Source: Leuctra nigra
Lineage: Eukaryota; Arthropoda; Insecta; Plecoptera; Leuctridae
Length of the DNA stretch: 64,000 nucleotides
Assembly (NCBI GenBank): GCA_934045905.1
Contig: OW203764.1
Location: 28,870,900 to 28,934,899, forward strand
Direction: 5' to 3'
Shown here piece by piece: positions 12,201 through 25,035 of this stretch. Position numbers and translations under genes: made by a program. The notes beneath the pieces were generated by a model. The model was not told the origin of the DNA. It ran no database searches and worked only from the letters and a program-made list of their open reading frames with translations. Positions within the stretch are counted from its first letter, which is position 1. Every line of letters starts with the position of its first letter.

Positions 12201-13479
12201 TTCGAACTAATTTGTCGGTGCTAAGAGATGCATTTGTATAAGAAGAGCTACAAGAGCTGCCGCTTATTGTTATATGCAGTTTCTACTCCAAGCAATGTTT
12301 ACACAATTACTCCCGTGTTTACAATGTTTACTCGTACAAGTTTATTTACGAAACTAATTTGGAAGTACAGGAAAGTTTAGTGGATAAATTAATATTAACA
12401 TTCTCTACTCAACTATACCCTTTTCTGGAGTTATGTATCTAATTTGTTTTGAAGATAGTTTATGGTATAGTTGGTGATGCACCTAGACAATAAAATTGCT
12501 GAAGAACGTATTGGAAATTCATGAAATATTCCGTGGACGTGCTTTTAAAATTTTATTTACAAAATGAAATTGTGAACTCAATTGTATTGAAGGAGATAAA
12601 ACAGGGAGTTAAAATGTTGTTAATGAGGGTTGAAGTTCGTATTAAATATACGCACCTATGTGAGATATACAATTAGCCAGGTCTTACAAATTATAATAAA
12701 ATATCCTACATTTTAATGTCGGAAACAAAAATATCCATACTCTTTTTCTTTGGCTGTTGCGATGGAATGGCAACTAACTGTAACCAATAATAATAATGTA
12801 TTTCCTCATAAGTCTGTATTTATATTATTTTATTTTATACGATATTTATCCTGCTATCCGATTAAAATTGGACATTGTACAGGAATCCCCGCAATGGCTG
12901 TAATTGCTAACTTCTGGGCGAGAATCTAATAATTATACAGGTACGCACTGTGCGTGATTTGTCTGAATGCGAAGGTGTCACTGGCTACGGGGAATTACAA
13001 CACTCTAATAACGGGTTTCTTTTCAATTCTTCGACACGGGATTCGCGAGATCTGTCGATAGATCGATACATTGTTGAGCTGTCGAAGTGAAAGTATCGAT
13101 TAGTTCCTAATTACGACCCAACACTTCGATAAGAAAATACCTTAAATGGAAAGTGCCTGTCTATTTGATTTGATATAATTCGCGGACATTTTTATAACGC
13201 GACGCTTTTGGCGGTGAAATAGATATTTAAATATTTTATTCTCTTGGCCCGTGGTCAGTATTGGCAGTGCCAGTCACGAGCACTGTGGAATGTCGTAATG
13301 TGTGGTATTCGAATAAATTCGAGTTTTAGGAACGACGATGAGTGGATTTTTGTCGAATGATACGCAGGAGTATACAGTTATTTGACGGATGATGATTGGA
13401 GATGGACAGAATATGCCCCCCGCCGTGGGGTGATCGCTGGTTATAACTTTGGCAATGAGTCACGAGAAGTAAGGTAAGG
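9221..13479. other. intronic sequence; GC-rich island at 10660-10900 containing a CRE
   Basis: Mostly AT-rich with no exon recognised. A GC-enriched stretch around 10660-10900 contains a perfect TGACGTCA palindrome at 10847-10854. A short CA run lies at about 9559-9570 and a short GT run at 10077-10092. A small hairpin (GACCAC/GTGGTC) lies near 11134-11152. Confidence 0.45.
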
Positions 13480-13565
13480 TCATCCACCCGCGACGGGAAT
13501 CGAATTCGGACCCCCGGCGCTGTCAGCTCTGATCCGTTGATTAAACTCTTAGTGTCAAAATTTAC
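13480..13565 (-). mobile_element. degraded tRNA-derived SINE head, minus strand
   Basis: On the minus strand the segment reads through a B-box-like ATTCGATTCCCGTCGCGG, preceded by a tRNA-like sequence with a run of CCGGGGGTCC. It resembles the heads at 9150 and 47350 but is diverged. Confidence 0.5.
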
Positions 13566-16500
13566 TTGCGCTTTCACTAAATCCTTTGCGTGATCCCCTC
13601 CAAGCATTTTCCCGAAATTCGTTTCAATTTCTATGCAGGAATGCAACTTTTCTGACGAGGTGTTTGACGCATATCTTAATCTTCAATGAGCAGAATTTGC
13701 ATTTAAAGAAATTAACTAAAAACAGGAAAAGAATCTCGCGTTCTATTTGATCGTCACCTGATAGTGGGTTTTGACTTTTCTAAGTGCGTGCAGAGATATA
13801 TATCCCATTCTTCCGAAGTCAACCTGACAAGAATGGAAATTAGGGGAAATGCACTGCTTTTTGTAGCTTTTGTTTTCAGAGGTGGCTTTTAGTTAGATTA
13901 TACAGAGTGTTCAAGATGGATGAAGATATGAGTAAATTTCTTTATTTCTGACCATGAAACTGGTCAGACAGATATTCATCGCAAGACATTATTTCAAGCA
14001 ATGTTCACTTTCTTCTATTCTCTCCTTGACAGCATTGTCGCAAATCATTTCAAGTACAACTGGTCAAGCAAGCATCAGATCTCGACATTTTTCTGTTCCT
14101 GATTCACATCCAACATTGTTAAAAATTGAAACAAAATATAATCAAATTATATCAATACCACATTCCTTTGGCGTATTTTGCTCTGGGTCCCTCATGAGTC
14201 CTGAATTCAGGATGAAAGCAATTCTCATAACTATAATTTCGAATCGTCGTGGCGAATCACTTTAAGTGTCATTAATTCGATGAAAAATGCGCTACATCAC
14301 CTGTCTTCAGATCGCAATCATCTTGTCACTTGTAACCTTTCTAAAACATCAATTAACCAGGTAAAAATACTCGTTTGCGTCCTGTACAAGTGCATCAATC
14401 AAGTTCGTCGAAAACTGGAGCTTTCGCGCGCCAGTCCGGGCGAAGTCGTAAACCCAGATTCATCTTTTCATCTTTTGTGGCGAGTTTTGAATGACTTGAA
14501 TGACTTGAAACTAACCCAAGTGTTGTTTCACCTCCGAAACAAGGTGCCAGAACTACTCTAGTTTTCTCCCACACATTTCGACCGTGTTTCTGATGAATAG
14601 CGCGAGCTTAATTGCTCGCCTAATTGTTTATAGTTGTGGAATAGTCGTCCTTGTGAAACTATTGTAATAATTCACAGCTATCGCCGACAATTCAGCGGGA
14701 TTGAGGACGTGGTGAACTATTTCGTGAGGATCCGACTGTTTTGGTACTTCGCTGACATATTCGTGACAGCAGCTAGCTCGATCTAATTAAAAACATTTTC
14801 TAATTGACAATTTTCACTTTGTCGTCATAAAATACAAATATAATACGGATTAGTGGAATATGCATATAAAAATCTTTAGAGAAATCTTAGATTCTGAAAC
14901 AAAATTGTTGTATTAGCTGATAATAAATCAGTTCTCTGTGATGTATTAATCTATAAACACACTAATTATATGTCCTTAGGTGTATAATTATTGTAAATTA
15001 TAAAGAATGTGTATAGCAATCGATCAAACTGAAATTAATTGAAAATAAATTAAATTGACACAAGTTTGTACATAAGCGATGTTATCTGGTAGCTTTCTCA
15101 CGCCTCGGCCATCACCGTCCCAATCTCCAGCCTGCACTCTGCGGTCCAGGGAAAGTGTTATTCAATCGCAATCACTGGCCGAGAAAACAGTAAACAACTC
15201 TCCGCTAAGAGATTTACCGTAACTCATGTCGTTAATCGTAATGCTTATAGGCATACGTAAGCTTGCGTGTTACTGTTGCGGATGCGGTTACGCCCCCGTC
15301 ATCTTTTCAAGGCTCGAATACTTGTTTTAACACACAATTGAATGAGCTTTCACGATGTAATTATTTTATAAAATGTGTGTTGTTGTGTTACGCTAGTGTT
15401 TTTATATTGTTATTACAATTTCTTGCGGAATTCCATTATGCATTTGGGCTAAAACGGCGTGACGAAAGGAACCGCAATAATTAGTAAATCGTTTCATAGT
15501 CCAGTAAAATGCGACGATGCGCGTATGATTGTTCTTGTTGTTATTCTTGTTGACATTATCTGCTATTCAAATTAATGTGGATACACTACGACACATCAAT
15601 TAAATTGAACACTTCCTATGTTCAACATTGAATATTTTGTGTGTCTACGGGTGTATAAACCTTGGTCTAGTCACCTGAAATCCCGGTTTCTCCCGGTTTC
15701 GGCTGTGTCTATAGGTTTGTTTGGAAGTGCTTTTGCGACTACCTAGAGAGCCTAGATGGGTACGACTACCTACATTTAATTTATTAAAAAATATAATGTT
15801 CCAGCGTTCAAATAATATATATTTACATTTTCAGTGGCATCAGTCTGTCGGTCTATATTTCGTGCTATGGCACTACAAGGAAATGTGAACTCGATTCATG
15901 TAAAGTACTTAAGAAATTCGGTGGTTTGGCCCTAATTGTGCAATTATTTCCTCTCTTTGCGTTCGCAGGAGGAAAGTTCAACTGATCTTTCCGATTATTT
16001 AAATGTATATTTATAGAGTTCTATTCTATCTGAATTATACTAACAAATACCTACGTTCTATTTCTAAACCGGTGATAATAATGTGTATATTTATACTGAT
16101 TTCTAAACCTCGTTGTTTCTAAACCTTTCATTTCCAAGTTCATTTAAATAGCCGCTTAGTGGATCTCGAAGGCGAGCCACCCACACCGCCTGTCCTGGGA
16201 AGATCGGCTTACCTTCGGCTTTTATTATACTGTCCAATTGAAATGCCAACTTCAAGTCCCTTAGAGTACTTAATGTTCAATGCCGAAAACAAATCAATAC
16301 GATCGAAGTCGCAGTTGGAGGTTGATCAGTACATTTATTTTTTATTGCTATGCGACATTGAGCCTTAAGATGAGGCGTATGCAGAATTTGAAATGTATTT
16401 CTTATATTCCAATATTATGAGCCAACCTGTTGGTTTTTAATTGTTTGTTTTTCACCACCTCTTAGGTGGCCAACTGTATAGGCACATTAATTCCCGTAAC

Positions 16501-19090
16501 TTTATTGTATTAAATGTGTACGAGTATTTTATTATATTACTTTTAATTCTGTTTTTCGTTGAATTCAGTTACTGAACAAGTTTGAAGTTTCCATTGACAA
16601 GTAACTATCTTTAGAAAATCAATTCTTGAAGTCATCTATCTTTATTGATCATTATTACTCAATTATTATTGGTGTGACGTTTCATAAGTTGTATATGCCT
16701 GTATATACGTTTATTAGTTCATTTTGTGCCTTGCAAAATTACGGTGGGTTGTTAGCGTTTTATTGTTCAGATAAATTACAAAATTGACTTTCAAACTTGA
16801 TTTTTCATATCTCCAAATGTGTATATTAGTTTCGATTTTAATGTAACAGGTACGTGAGTTTCGTATTCGAACACTAATCTTGCATTGCGTAACGCGGTCT
16901 TGCTCTAGGGACAGGGTACAGGGAGTTGTCTCTGTAGTCGGGGGCACATGGACCCGCAGCTTCGCCAAGGGTCAGCGGCGTGGAGCAGTAAATCTCCCGC
17001 CACCCGCGAGCCACTTTCACCCGACTTAAATATGACCCCAACTATTTGCACAATTATTGCTCTCGGTTGCTGATTAATTACTGTCTGTTCGAGAGTTATA
17101 GCCGTGACTGCACTCGTGAAAACGAGAAACAAAAACAAAAGTTGAACTCGATAGGAGTCTCCATGCACGCCAAATAAATTTCAAAATTTCGTGAGCATAA
17201 ATCAGTTTTTCAGGAAAAGATCTTGTGTGAGAATCTCAACTTCTGTTTTTGTAAAACATATGAAACTGTCTTCAAACACTTTTTCCATTAGGAACTGTTC
17301 TCGTATAAAACCACATGCTGTTTTTCGAGTTCTAAAATGTATCTTGCGTTACATTTATAAATCTATGAGATGCTCTTTCTTAATTTACTCTGAACACGAA
17401 CGGCGATCTCTTACTCCAAGTATTTACAACACTCCCGAACTCCGCAAAGCTACAGTTTATCGGGAACGTGAATTGATAATGATTCCCAAGTTGGATACGT
17501 AAACTTGAACACGGCTACTCCCAAGACGCCACTTGTTTCACATCCCTTAATCTCCGTGAATATATTCCACCCCCTGATGCAGCTTGCAGCGGTTGCAGTT
17601 TGCTTCCAGTCTCCTTGTAGATGACTAATTGCGCATAATTAGGCGGAGTCTGGAAAGTGATTCAATTTATGTAACTTGATTAAGATATGAATGATTGGTT
17701 TCTGGAAGAGAACATTGCCTTACCTCCTGAGTTCTTAGTGGAATTTATCAGATGGGGCGCGAGTAAATTAAGTTATGGTTTTGCGACGCGGAGGGATATT
17801 TATTGGGAGAACCTGGCGGGTATTTAGCAATTAGAGAGGAGAGGAAGTGAAGTACTTAGTGTTTGTAGAAGGAAAATTATCAATGTACATGCTTTGTACA
17901 TTGGGGTCTACTGAATCTTTAGTATGGATATTATTTATTTTTTTAAATATTTTGCTGCCCCAATGGCATTGCGTTTAAATTAAATTGTGGAAATACGTTT
18001 CACTTTTAATGTGAAATCTGTAAATCATCATTATCAAATTGAAACCATAGAAACTCTTAATTGGGGGAATGAGATATTCAAAATATTATACCAGAGGAAT
18101 TTATGTATTTCCACAGGAAATAACCAAAACCCGACCTAGCAATTACAATATTGAAACCAATACTTACAATAATGTATGATTTTTACTAAAATCATGATAC
18201 CGGTACCTCTTCTTTACTCTTCAATGATTCCTTTTGGCTATCAATGTCATGAGCTCAAAGTTGATAACAAATAGAAGATCAGATCCCCAAGGAAAATACT
18301 TTATGACAACACATCTGAGCAGTTTGTTTAACCCAATTCGCCGTAATACATTGCTTGGTCGCATTGTGAGGAGTAAAAATATCGCAACAAACTTGGCAAT
18401 GGATTTACTTACCTTTTTATCTGAGACTGGATTCGTCAGAAGACAATGACGCCGCAAGAAATCTTCCCTCCTTCTTTTTCTTTCCAGAAGGGAGGAACAA
18501 GAGTTTGTTAGGGACAACATACTAACCCATTTCGCAGAAGTTATTCCAATTTAGCAATTCGCTCCCAACTTCTCGGAATGCAACCGCAGCATTTATATTT
18601 TACACGGGGGTAAATTTCTAATCGGGCTTTCGAGCTTCGTCTGCATCTCTACCAACGAATTCGCTAAATAATTTATGTCGCTGGGGCAAATACTGCAAAG
18701 TAAAACAGAAGCGAATACCTACCGTTCCGAGGCAGATTGTAATCGAAAGCAAATTGAGCACATCGAATCGCATTATATTATGGTATTTTATGTGCTTTTT
18801 ATTTTTGTCTTATCAGGTCAAACCACTTATACAATCTATTAAGCGAAATTAAGTACAGATGTACGTGATTTTTTTAGTAATTAAATTAATGTGGTTGCGA
18901 CCGCAAACAATCTCATCCGTCATCCTACATCCTGATGCTGTAAACATTCTTCTTGCCAACTCGTTTCACTGCAATGTTATTTTCCAGGTGAAATTGCAAG
19001 TGATACATTGCAAATAAATTAAATAGCTAATTTTGAGAATATTCTGTGCACCCTTTAAAATGGCTTCAAATATGATATTTATTATATAAT
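13566..19090. other. intronic sequence, no exon recognised
   Basis: AT-rich. An acceptor-like site (pyrimidine tract then TTTTCAG) near 15834 and one near 18988 (TTTTCCAG followed by GTGAAA) were examined, but no in-phase exon with a donor follows. A modest GC-rich patch lies at 16900-17010. No RNA gene was seen. Confidence 0.45.
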
Positions 19091-19400
19091 TTTTAAAGAA
19101 AATAAACGGTATGGTATGAGCAATATATAATTTTATTGAGAGCGACGTTTAGAATGATCTGTTTCACTCTTCATCAGGCTCGGAACAATAAAAATACAAA
19201 TATAACATTTTAGATAACATTCTAAAATGTTATATTTGTAAAAAAAAAAAAAAAGGGACAACACATTTTAGAACATTCTAAAATGCTATATTTGTCTTTC
19301 TTGTTGTTCCGAGCCTTATTCAAAACAGATCACTCAAACGTCGTTCTCAATAAAATTATATAAAACTCATACCGTACTGTTTATTTTCTTTGTAAAAAGT
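19091..19400. mobile_element. foldback element: ~145-bp near-perfect inverted repeat around an A-rich centre
   Basis: The left arm (19091-19240) and the right arm (19255-19400) are reverse complements along almost their whole length. They share AAAGAAAATAAACGGTATGG-like outer ends, TAATTTTATTGAGAGCGACG, GGCTCGGAACAA and ACATTTTAGA words with scattered mismatches. The loop is a run of As. It is non-coding. This fits a foldback/MITE copy or an inverted dimer. Confidence 0.8.
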
Positions 19401-20807
19401 TTCGGAAAGGTTGTAAAAAAAATGTACAATTCTCACTGACATCCCTACGTTTTTACATGAAATTGCAAATACCTAATGTGGTTACAGAATACTTGTGTAA
19501 ATATCTTTGTGTCATCTTGACTGCAACATTGTCTGCGTCGGCGATGAACATCGCGTGAAACTGCAAGTGTCACGTATGCAGGAAGCTGGTCCATGACTGT
19601 CGTGTGCGGAAGTGACATTGGCCTCTGACAAAGACTGGCGTGCTCTGCAATTCCACCTGGAATCAATCAAACACACTCGAGATCTGTCACGATCTACTTG
19701 CTGCGGATTACACCACTTCTCTACTTCGACGTACACTTTTTCATTGCTTTATTGAGTTGGCGAATCGAACGAAGCGTTCCAGTTTTTTTGATGGTTTTAT
19801 GTGTTTCTGTTGACTGTTCACGCTCTGCAGGTCACTTCTTTTTTTCTGATCAAGCTTGGATTTGTTTCAATTCATCGACAACGAATGCGATTCGCATTGT
19901 TCCATTCACACAGTTTGGATCTACAGGATTTCAAAGATGGACGATTATTCTTCGATGATCGAGATCGAGAAGTGGCAAGTATTTTAGTATTTGAATCTCA
20001 TCGTGACTTAAACATATTTATAATGTATTTATCTTGATCGTAAAATATTTAAACTCGACTTATATTGTATATATCAGATACATATTAAATATTGAATATT
20101 AAATCCTTGCAATATTTCGGCAGATAATCTGAAATGTGGTACACATTTTGTGTGCTGACAGCATCTAATTTTATCACTTTTCTATTAGGACATATTCTGG
20201 GGATTTCGATTTTAGGACTGGTCAGGACAGGACTGGGATATCTCCCATAAACATTAAATTTAAATTTGCGTATTTCATTACGACACATTTTGCCGTAGAA
20301 GCTTTTATAAGAAACATTGTACTAAATTCAACATGTTAGATAAGAAATTAAATTTTCGAATGATCGTTCTGGTACTGTTCATTCTATCTGCAGGCATGAG
20401 GCATTCGTTGATAATGTTCCAGCGAAGCGTTGAGGCTCCAGCCGACGTTCCTGGAAGAGAGGTGTGAAGTGAAGTACTGGGAATGTCCGCCAGCGTTTGG
20501 CACCTTGCACTGACTAGTGTTGACCAATCAATGCAGCAGGAAAGACTTGACGAATGCCTACGGTTTATCAACTAGCAGTAGAATGCAGATTATTGAGGAA
20601 ATGAGGTTTATTTAGATGCGATTTCGTTCCTGGAAGTAATTATTCTGTCATTTGTTTTGTATCCCATGTGAATTCATTGTAACGCAATTCCGATGTTAAT
20701 TTTATTCTCAACAACGTTGCCAATTTGTAGGTAAATAATTATTAATGAAGGATTATTGATCGTAATTGTGGATATTCGATCTACACTACTGCTCTCCTAG
20801 AGCAGTA
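19401..20807. other. intronic sequence, no exon recognised
   Basis: AT-rich with short frames only. The segment around 20143-20172 shares the words TTTTGTGT, CTGACAG and CATCTAATTT with 52728-52757, suggesting an unclassified dispersed repeat. Confidence 0.4.
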
Positions 20808-21200
20808 GCCCAACGGCTGGTGTGTTGGATACCTCGGTTCTCGTTAGATCACCGAGGTTAAGCAACATTGAGCGCGGTCAGCGATTGGATGGGTGACCAT
20901 TCAACTCTGCCTTGCCAGGTTGCTGCCGTTGGGCCAGAGAGACTGGGGTGTTTGGGGGTTAGTGTGACGACCTCCCTCCACCTGTTATCAGTCTCTCGAC
21001 GGCGCGGGTTGTGGATGCTCGTGCTGTGAAATGTTACACCGTCCTTCGGAAGGGACGTTAAGCCGTTGGTCCCCTTGGTATCTTTCGTCAGGAGTAGGCT
21101 ACATGCCGGTACCGGGTTTCCTCTCCTCCCTTCTCTATATTACATTCTCACTAGTGGAGCCTGGCTCTGTTGAGAATAAAGACTTAATAATAATAAAAAC
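20808..21200 (+). mobile_element. 5S rRNA-derived SINE (SINE3-type)
   Basis: 20808-20935 aligns by eye with animal 5S rRNA: a GCC-CAACGGC start, CTCGGTTCTCGT, GATCACCGAGGTTAAGCA, GGATGGGTGACC, and a closing GTTGGGCC that pairs with the start. This includes the internal pol III control region. It is followed by a non-5S body (GACGTTAAGCCGTTGGTCCC) and ends in AATAAAGACTTAATAATAAT, a LINE-type short-repeat tail. The 5S part carries many substitutions and the fused tail, so it is a retroposon and not a functional 5S gene. Confidence 0.85.
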
Positions 21201-21294
21201 ATTTTATATAAAACAATAACAAATTTTGCTAGTATGACTGCCTTCTTCTAACATTCTTCAATATATCGTCAAGATATATCATTTATTTATCAAT

Positions 21295-21327
21295 CAGTCG
21301 CCATTACTGTTGAAGAACAGTCAACAG
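21295..21327 (+). repeat. fragment of the tRNA-SINE tail
   Basis: GTCGCCATTACTGTTGAAGA and AACAG match the tail module seen at 47545-47575 and 58095-58125. The rest of the SINE is absent. Confidence 0.5.
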
Positions 21328-21332
21328 GCAGT

Positions 21333-21369
21333 GTGGAGGTGCCGTGTCCGCGTAGCCCGGCACCTCCAC
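21333..21369. repeat. 12-bp perfect GC-rich stem-loop
   Basis: GTGGAGGTGCCG at 21333-21344 is the exact reverse complement of 21358-21369, with a 13-nt loop. It is much more GC-rich than its surroundings. Confidence 0.75.
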
Positions 21370-23480
21370 CCCCGCTCAAGGAAGGATGCGCCAAGTAGCC
21401 AACAGCCATTATGGAATGTTTTCTCGTTCCAACATGACATGTAGATTGCACATAGTGTTGAGTGTAATGCGATGAGACCCAGATGTTCATGTGTCGGAGG
21501 CCAGGCAGTTGCTACAACACCTCGACGGTTTCGCGCGGGCGTGCGATGCAACGTCTTTATGATGACCGTTCAATCGGATGCTGAGTGGGAAGTAATGGCA
21601 GATTGCAGTGCTGATCACGGAGAGAAGAGCGTTCAATTGAGCGGTCTGCGCCATTACGGGGAGATTTTATATTCGATGGTTTGCAAATTGAATCGCGTAA
21701 AACCTTTTGAACTTGGAGAGAAGTGATATATAAAACTTTTATAAACGGAGTAAAAGGACATTGGCATTAAACTCATGGCTTTTTTACAACATTAAAAGCC
21801 ATATAATTTTACGGGAGTTACTAGTTGTTAAAAAGCTATTTTAGTTTGCTGATTAACGTTTTATTCTCATCACCTCTGGATATATAGGTATGTTTGAGTA
21901 TCTTAATCTTCTTATAGTTTTACAGACATGTTAAGTGATGCATGATTTACAGAATATATTTATTTGATTTTTTTAATTCATTTTGTACTAACTGTTTCGC
22001 GAAGTTTCTTGTACACACCTTCTGTTTTCACGCATATAATTTTACACGGTCCAGTATAACGGAATTGAACATATTACACGTCGAAGTGCTTCTATCCACA
22101 GTTATAAAGATATGTTTTCCATTATTCATAAGTTGACGTTTCATCAAGAGATGTTTCAACATCTTGTTATAATTACGGAGCGTGACAATGGCGCCATATC
22201 CTCTGCGGGCCAACGACGAAACGCGAATAATATATCGCAGAATTATGCGTATGAAGACGAGCCGTCGTATTGCCTCATTTGGAATTGTAGATTTAAATAA
22301 TTAAAGGAAACGCAATTCAAACGTCTGCAGCCGAACTCGAAATGTCAAATCTACAAATAAGTATTATAAATAATTTGATTATTGAGTAAGAAGGACTTGT
22401 TCAACTAATATGAAATCAATAAAGTCGAAATTCGCTTCTACCTCTATATACAGCAAAGTGGTTGTAAATTACAAATCTGTAAATCATCCAGTAAAGTGGA
22501 TATTTATCATGATAGGTATCTGTGTGGTAATTTATGTGCTTCTCGACGTATCCACCACAGATGTTCTAGATAAGTACAACTTCTTGTCGTTTGGTGCAAT
22601 GATTTTACCTCAAGTCTCAAAACTTAACTGTACTGAGAATGTATTTCTTTTCGCTGATGAACGTAACCGATATCCCACTTCTAGCCACCAAAAGTAGACT
22701 CCTAATACACATTTTTTAATACTATATCATTTCCCTGATTGCACTGCGTAGGTTTTAAAACTCAATGCTGGGATTTAAATTTGACGTTAATTAATTCTTC
22801 TGAATTAATTATGTCGAGTTTGATATTTGAGACCCTTGAAGTATCAGAATGTCTTTTGTTCTGTTGACTGGAAATCCGGATCTGCCGAATTGAGTTCCGA
22901 GCTCGGTGGGCCGTGGGTCGAAAAGTAGATTACAACTGATTACAACGATTTGTAAACTCATTTCATGTAACACCTCGGACACGAGTGGCATGCATAATTC
23001 ATGCACTTTACCTTGGCTTAAAGTACTTCCATCGATATGTACTCTCAGGTGTGAAAATGCTGACCCGGTACTTGGCAAAAGAAAAACAGCGGTGACTGCA
23101 GGGGATTGTGTATAACTGTTATTTAAATTGTGATATGGAATATTTTGTTAGCAAAATAAACAATATTATTTTTTATGGCGTTTTAGACAATTTCCTAGAA
23201 GAATCTATAAAAATATCTTCTTGGAGAACTAGAAAATGACCAGATTTCAGTAGGTATCTCGAAAATCATACCGCAACATAATTTATAGCGTGTAATTTTT
23301 GTTTCTTAATTGAAGCTGAAAGACTTGAATTTTAAGACGAACTATCTGATATCATGATTTGTTTTCAAAAAATCACCTAAATGAATTCCGTGACCTTATT
23401 TTTGTGGGCTTTTATAAGCTTTTTACATTTCCTCGTATACTTCCCAGTAAGATTTGCCAAATATTTATTCAACATGATGG
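21370..23480. other. intronic sequence, no exon recognised
   Basis: AT-rich, with short frames on both strands and no recognisable domain or paired splice signals. Confidence 0.45.
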
Positions 23481-23516
23481 AGTGACTCTTAAGTGACTCT
23501 TAAGTGACTCTTAAGT
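23481..23516 (+). repeat. 11-bp tandem repeat, three copies
   Basis: AGTGACTCTTA is repeated three times from 23481 and followed by a partial fourth copy. Confidence 0.85.
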
Positions 23517-23524
23517 GTCTCGTG

Positions 23525-23680
23525 TCAAGTCAGTAATAACCGTCTGCGTCGCCCGTGCGGAAGTTCCCCGCTCTTTCCGTCAACAACACTGACTTTTCGG
23601 CGTCCTTCGACCGCCCGGTGTCCTCGCTCGAGCGCGGAGGCGTCGTTCTGTGACGTCAGCGACAAGCCAGTAGGAGGAGA
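23525..23680. promoter_or_regulatory. GC-rich intronic island with CRE (island A)
   Basis: CpG-rich block in AT-rich surroundings. GGCGTCG at 23639-23645 lies 5 nt before a perfect CRE palindrome TGACGTCA at 23651-23658. TGACGTCA is the established CREB/ATF dimer site. Enhancer function is inferred. Confidence 0.45.
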
Positions 23681-24946
23681 AGACAACATTTCTGCACAGA
23701 TTGATCTCGATTATTATTCATTGTTTGTCTCGTGGACATGAGGCTGTGCGCACGGGCCCAGCCTCTTGACAAGCTCATCAATGTCCGCGCCTTGATTCTC
23801 TTGATTGGCTGGAAAACCTTCGCCCATGTCCACTAATCGAGCGCCATGATATTTAACAGATGATTTCTTTGTTCATTTCTATTTTAGAATTAATGACTCA
23901 TGGCACCTCCACATGTTTACAATATGTTTTATTCGTGGGAACAACAGTTTATATCAAGCAAGTATTTCGGCGGATTCTGTAACTGTTATCATAGCGATTT
24001 CGTGTCACTGTAATGCTTTTCTTATGGGAGTGAGGACTTCTCACTGAAATTTCAAATGACATTAGTTACAAAATTAAACCCCGGCGTATATTCAGTTAAT
24101 TGGCTTGGCTTCTGGGAAGAATCTTCGACGATGATGATTCAAATGGAGATAAAAAGTAACTCTTGCGACTTGCCTGAAACTATTTTTCTGTGATGTTATC
24201 TAATTGATTGATGTTTCTTTGGGCGTTATAACGATGCGTTATCTTGATATTGCGAGTAGATAATCGTGATTATTTTCTCTCTATACCTAACCGTGTCTGC
24301 CAAATCGTTGCCTGTTTTTAATCTTCTTTAACTTGTGGGCTTCAAAAATGTTCTTCAGTTACAAAACAAGTAATAATTATTCATTACTTATACTGAGTTT
24401 AGTAAATTGATATTCTTACTAAATATTAAACATTTTACTGTGAACATGCAAAAGAGCTGCATTTTTTCTAAATGTTTTATGATATTATCGATGAATTTGC
24501 ATTACTTTTTGGTAAGAAATGAGATAGACTTCAAATGATGTGAGTTTCATGTGATGTGATAAATTGAAATTAAAGCAAGGGTTTAAACATTATGTCTGCA
24601 TCTGAAGGCAATTAATGATACTATTTGTCTAGATATTTGTAAATGAAGGATATGAACAGGAATGATGGAGCTAGAAAGTTAGAACCCCAGTTTATTTTTT
24701 ATTTGGTAATAGTATTCTGCTACTACCTAAGTACCTACCTATCTATCTATCGTTCTTAGAATCAGATTATTATTTAATTTTCAATTTGTGTTTGAATTTC
24801 GCTGGCTCTGGTCACTCTACCTATATTTTGCCTGGTGGAAATATTAATGAAATTTGCTGGAATCAGGTCACTCATTAAGGGTTCTATTGATTGTGACACA
24901 ATTCCATTACTCATTCACCGACAGTGTTGCTCTAGAGTTGCATTAT
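23681..24946. other. intronic sequence, no exon recognised
   Basis: AT-rich, apart from the right shoulder of the preceding island. GGCACCTC occurs at 23902-23909. No coding or RNA gene is visible. Confidence 0.45.
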
Positions 24947-25035
24947 CTAATTCTGTGTTTCCTCTCTGTTTTGCAGGTAAGTTTCACTGCAGTTCTCACT
25001 TGAACCGACCTCTTCGTCTCGCCAGTACAGTGAGT
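24947..25035 (+). promoter_or_regulatory. candidate recursive splice (ratchet) site with possible 53-nt recursive exon
   Basis: CTAAT at 24947-24951 is a branchpoint-like motif. A pyrimidine-rich tract follows and leads to TTTTGCAG ending at 24976, directly abutted by GTAAGT at 24977-24982. The juxtaposed 3' and 5' splice sites are the defining architecture of recursive splice sites in long insect introns. A second donor, ACA|GTGAGT, begins at 25030, which would delimit a 53-nt recursive-splice exon under the exon-definition model. From the phase-1 upstream exon the 53 nt are open, but their inclusion would change the reading phase of what follows. Use is inferred from sequence only. Confidence 0.65.

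Noticed and set aside
18988..18996. Second recursive splice site (TTTTCCAG followed by GTGAAA)
   Set aside because: The donor half departs from the GTAAGT/GTGAGT consensus. Similar weak junctions at 6058, 20731 and 45706 were rejected for the same reason.
20808..20935. Functional 5S rRNA gene
   Set aside because: Numerous substitutions, no clean T-run terminator after the 5S part, and fusion to a SINE body.
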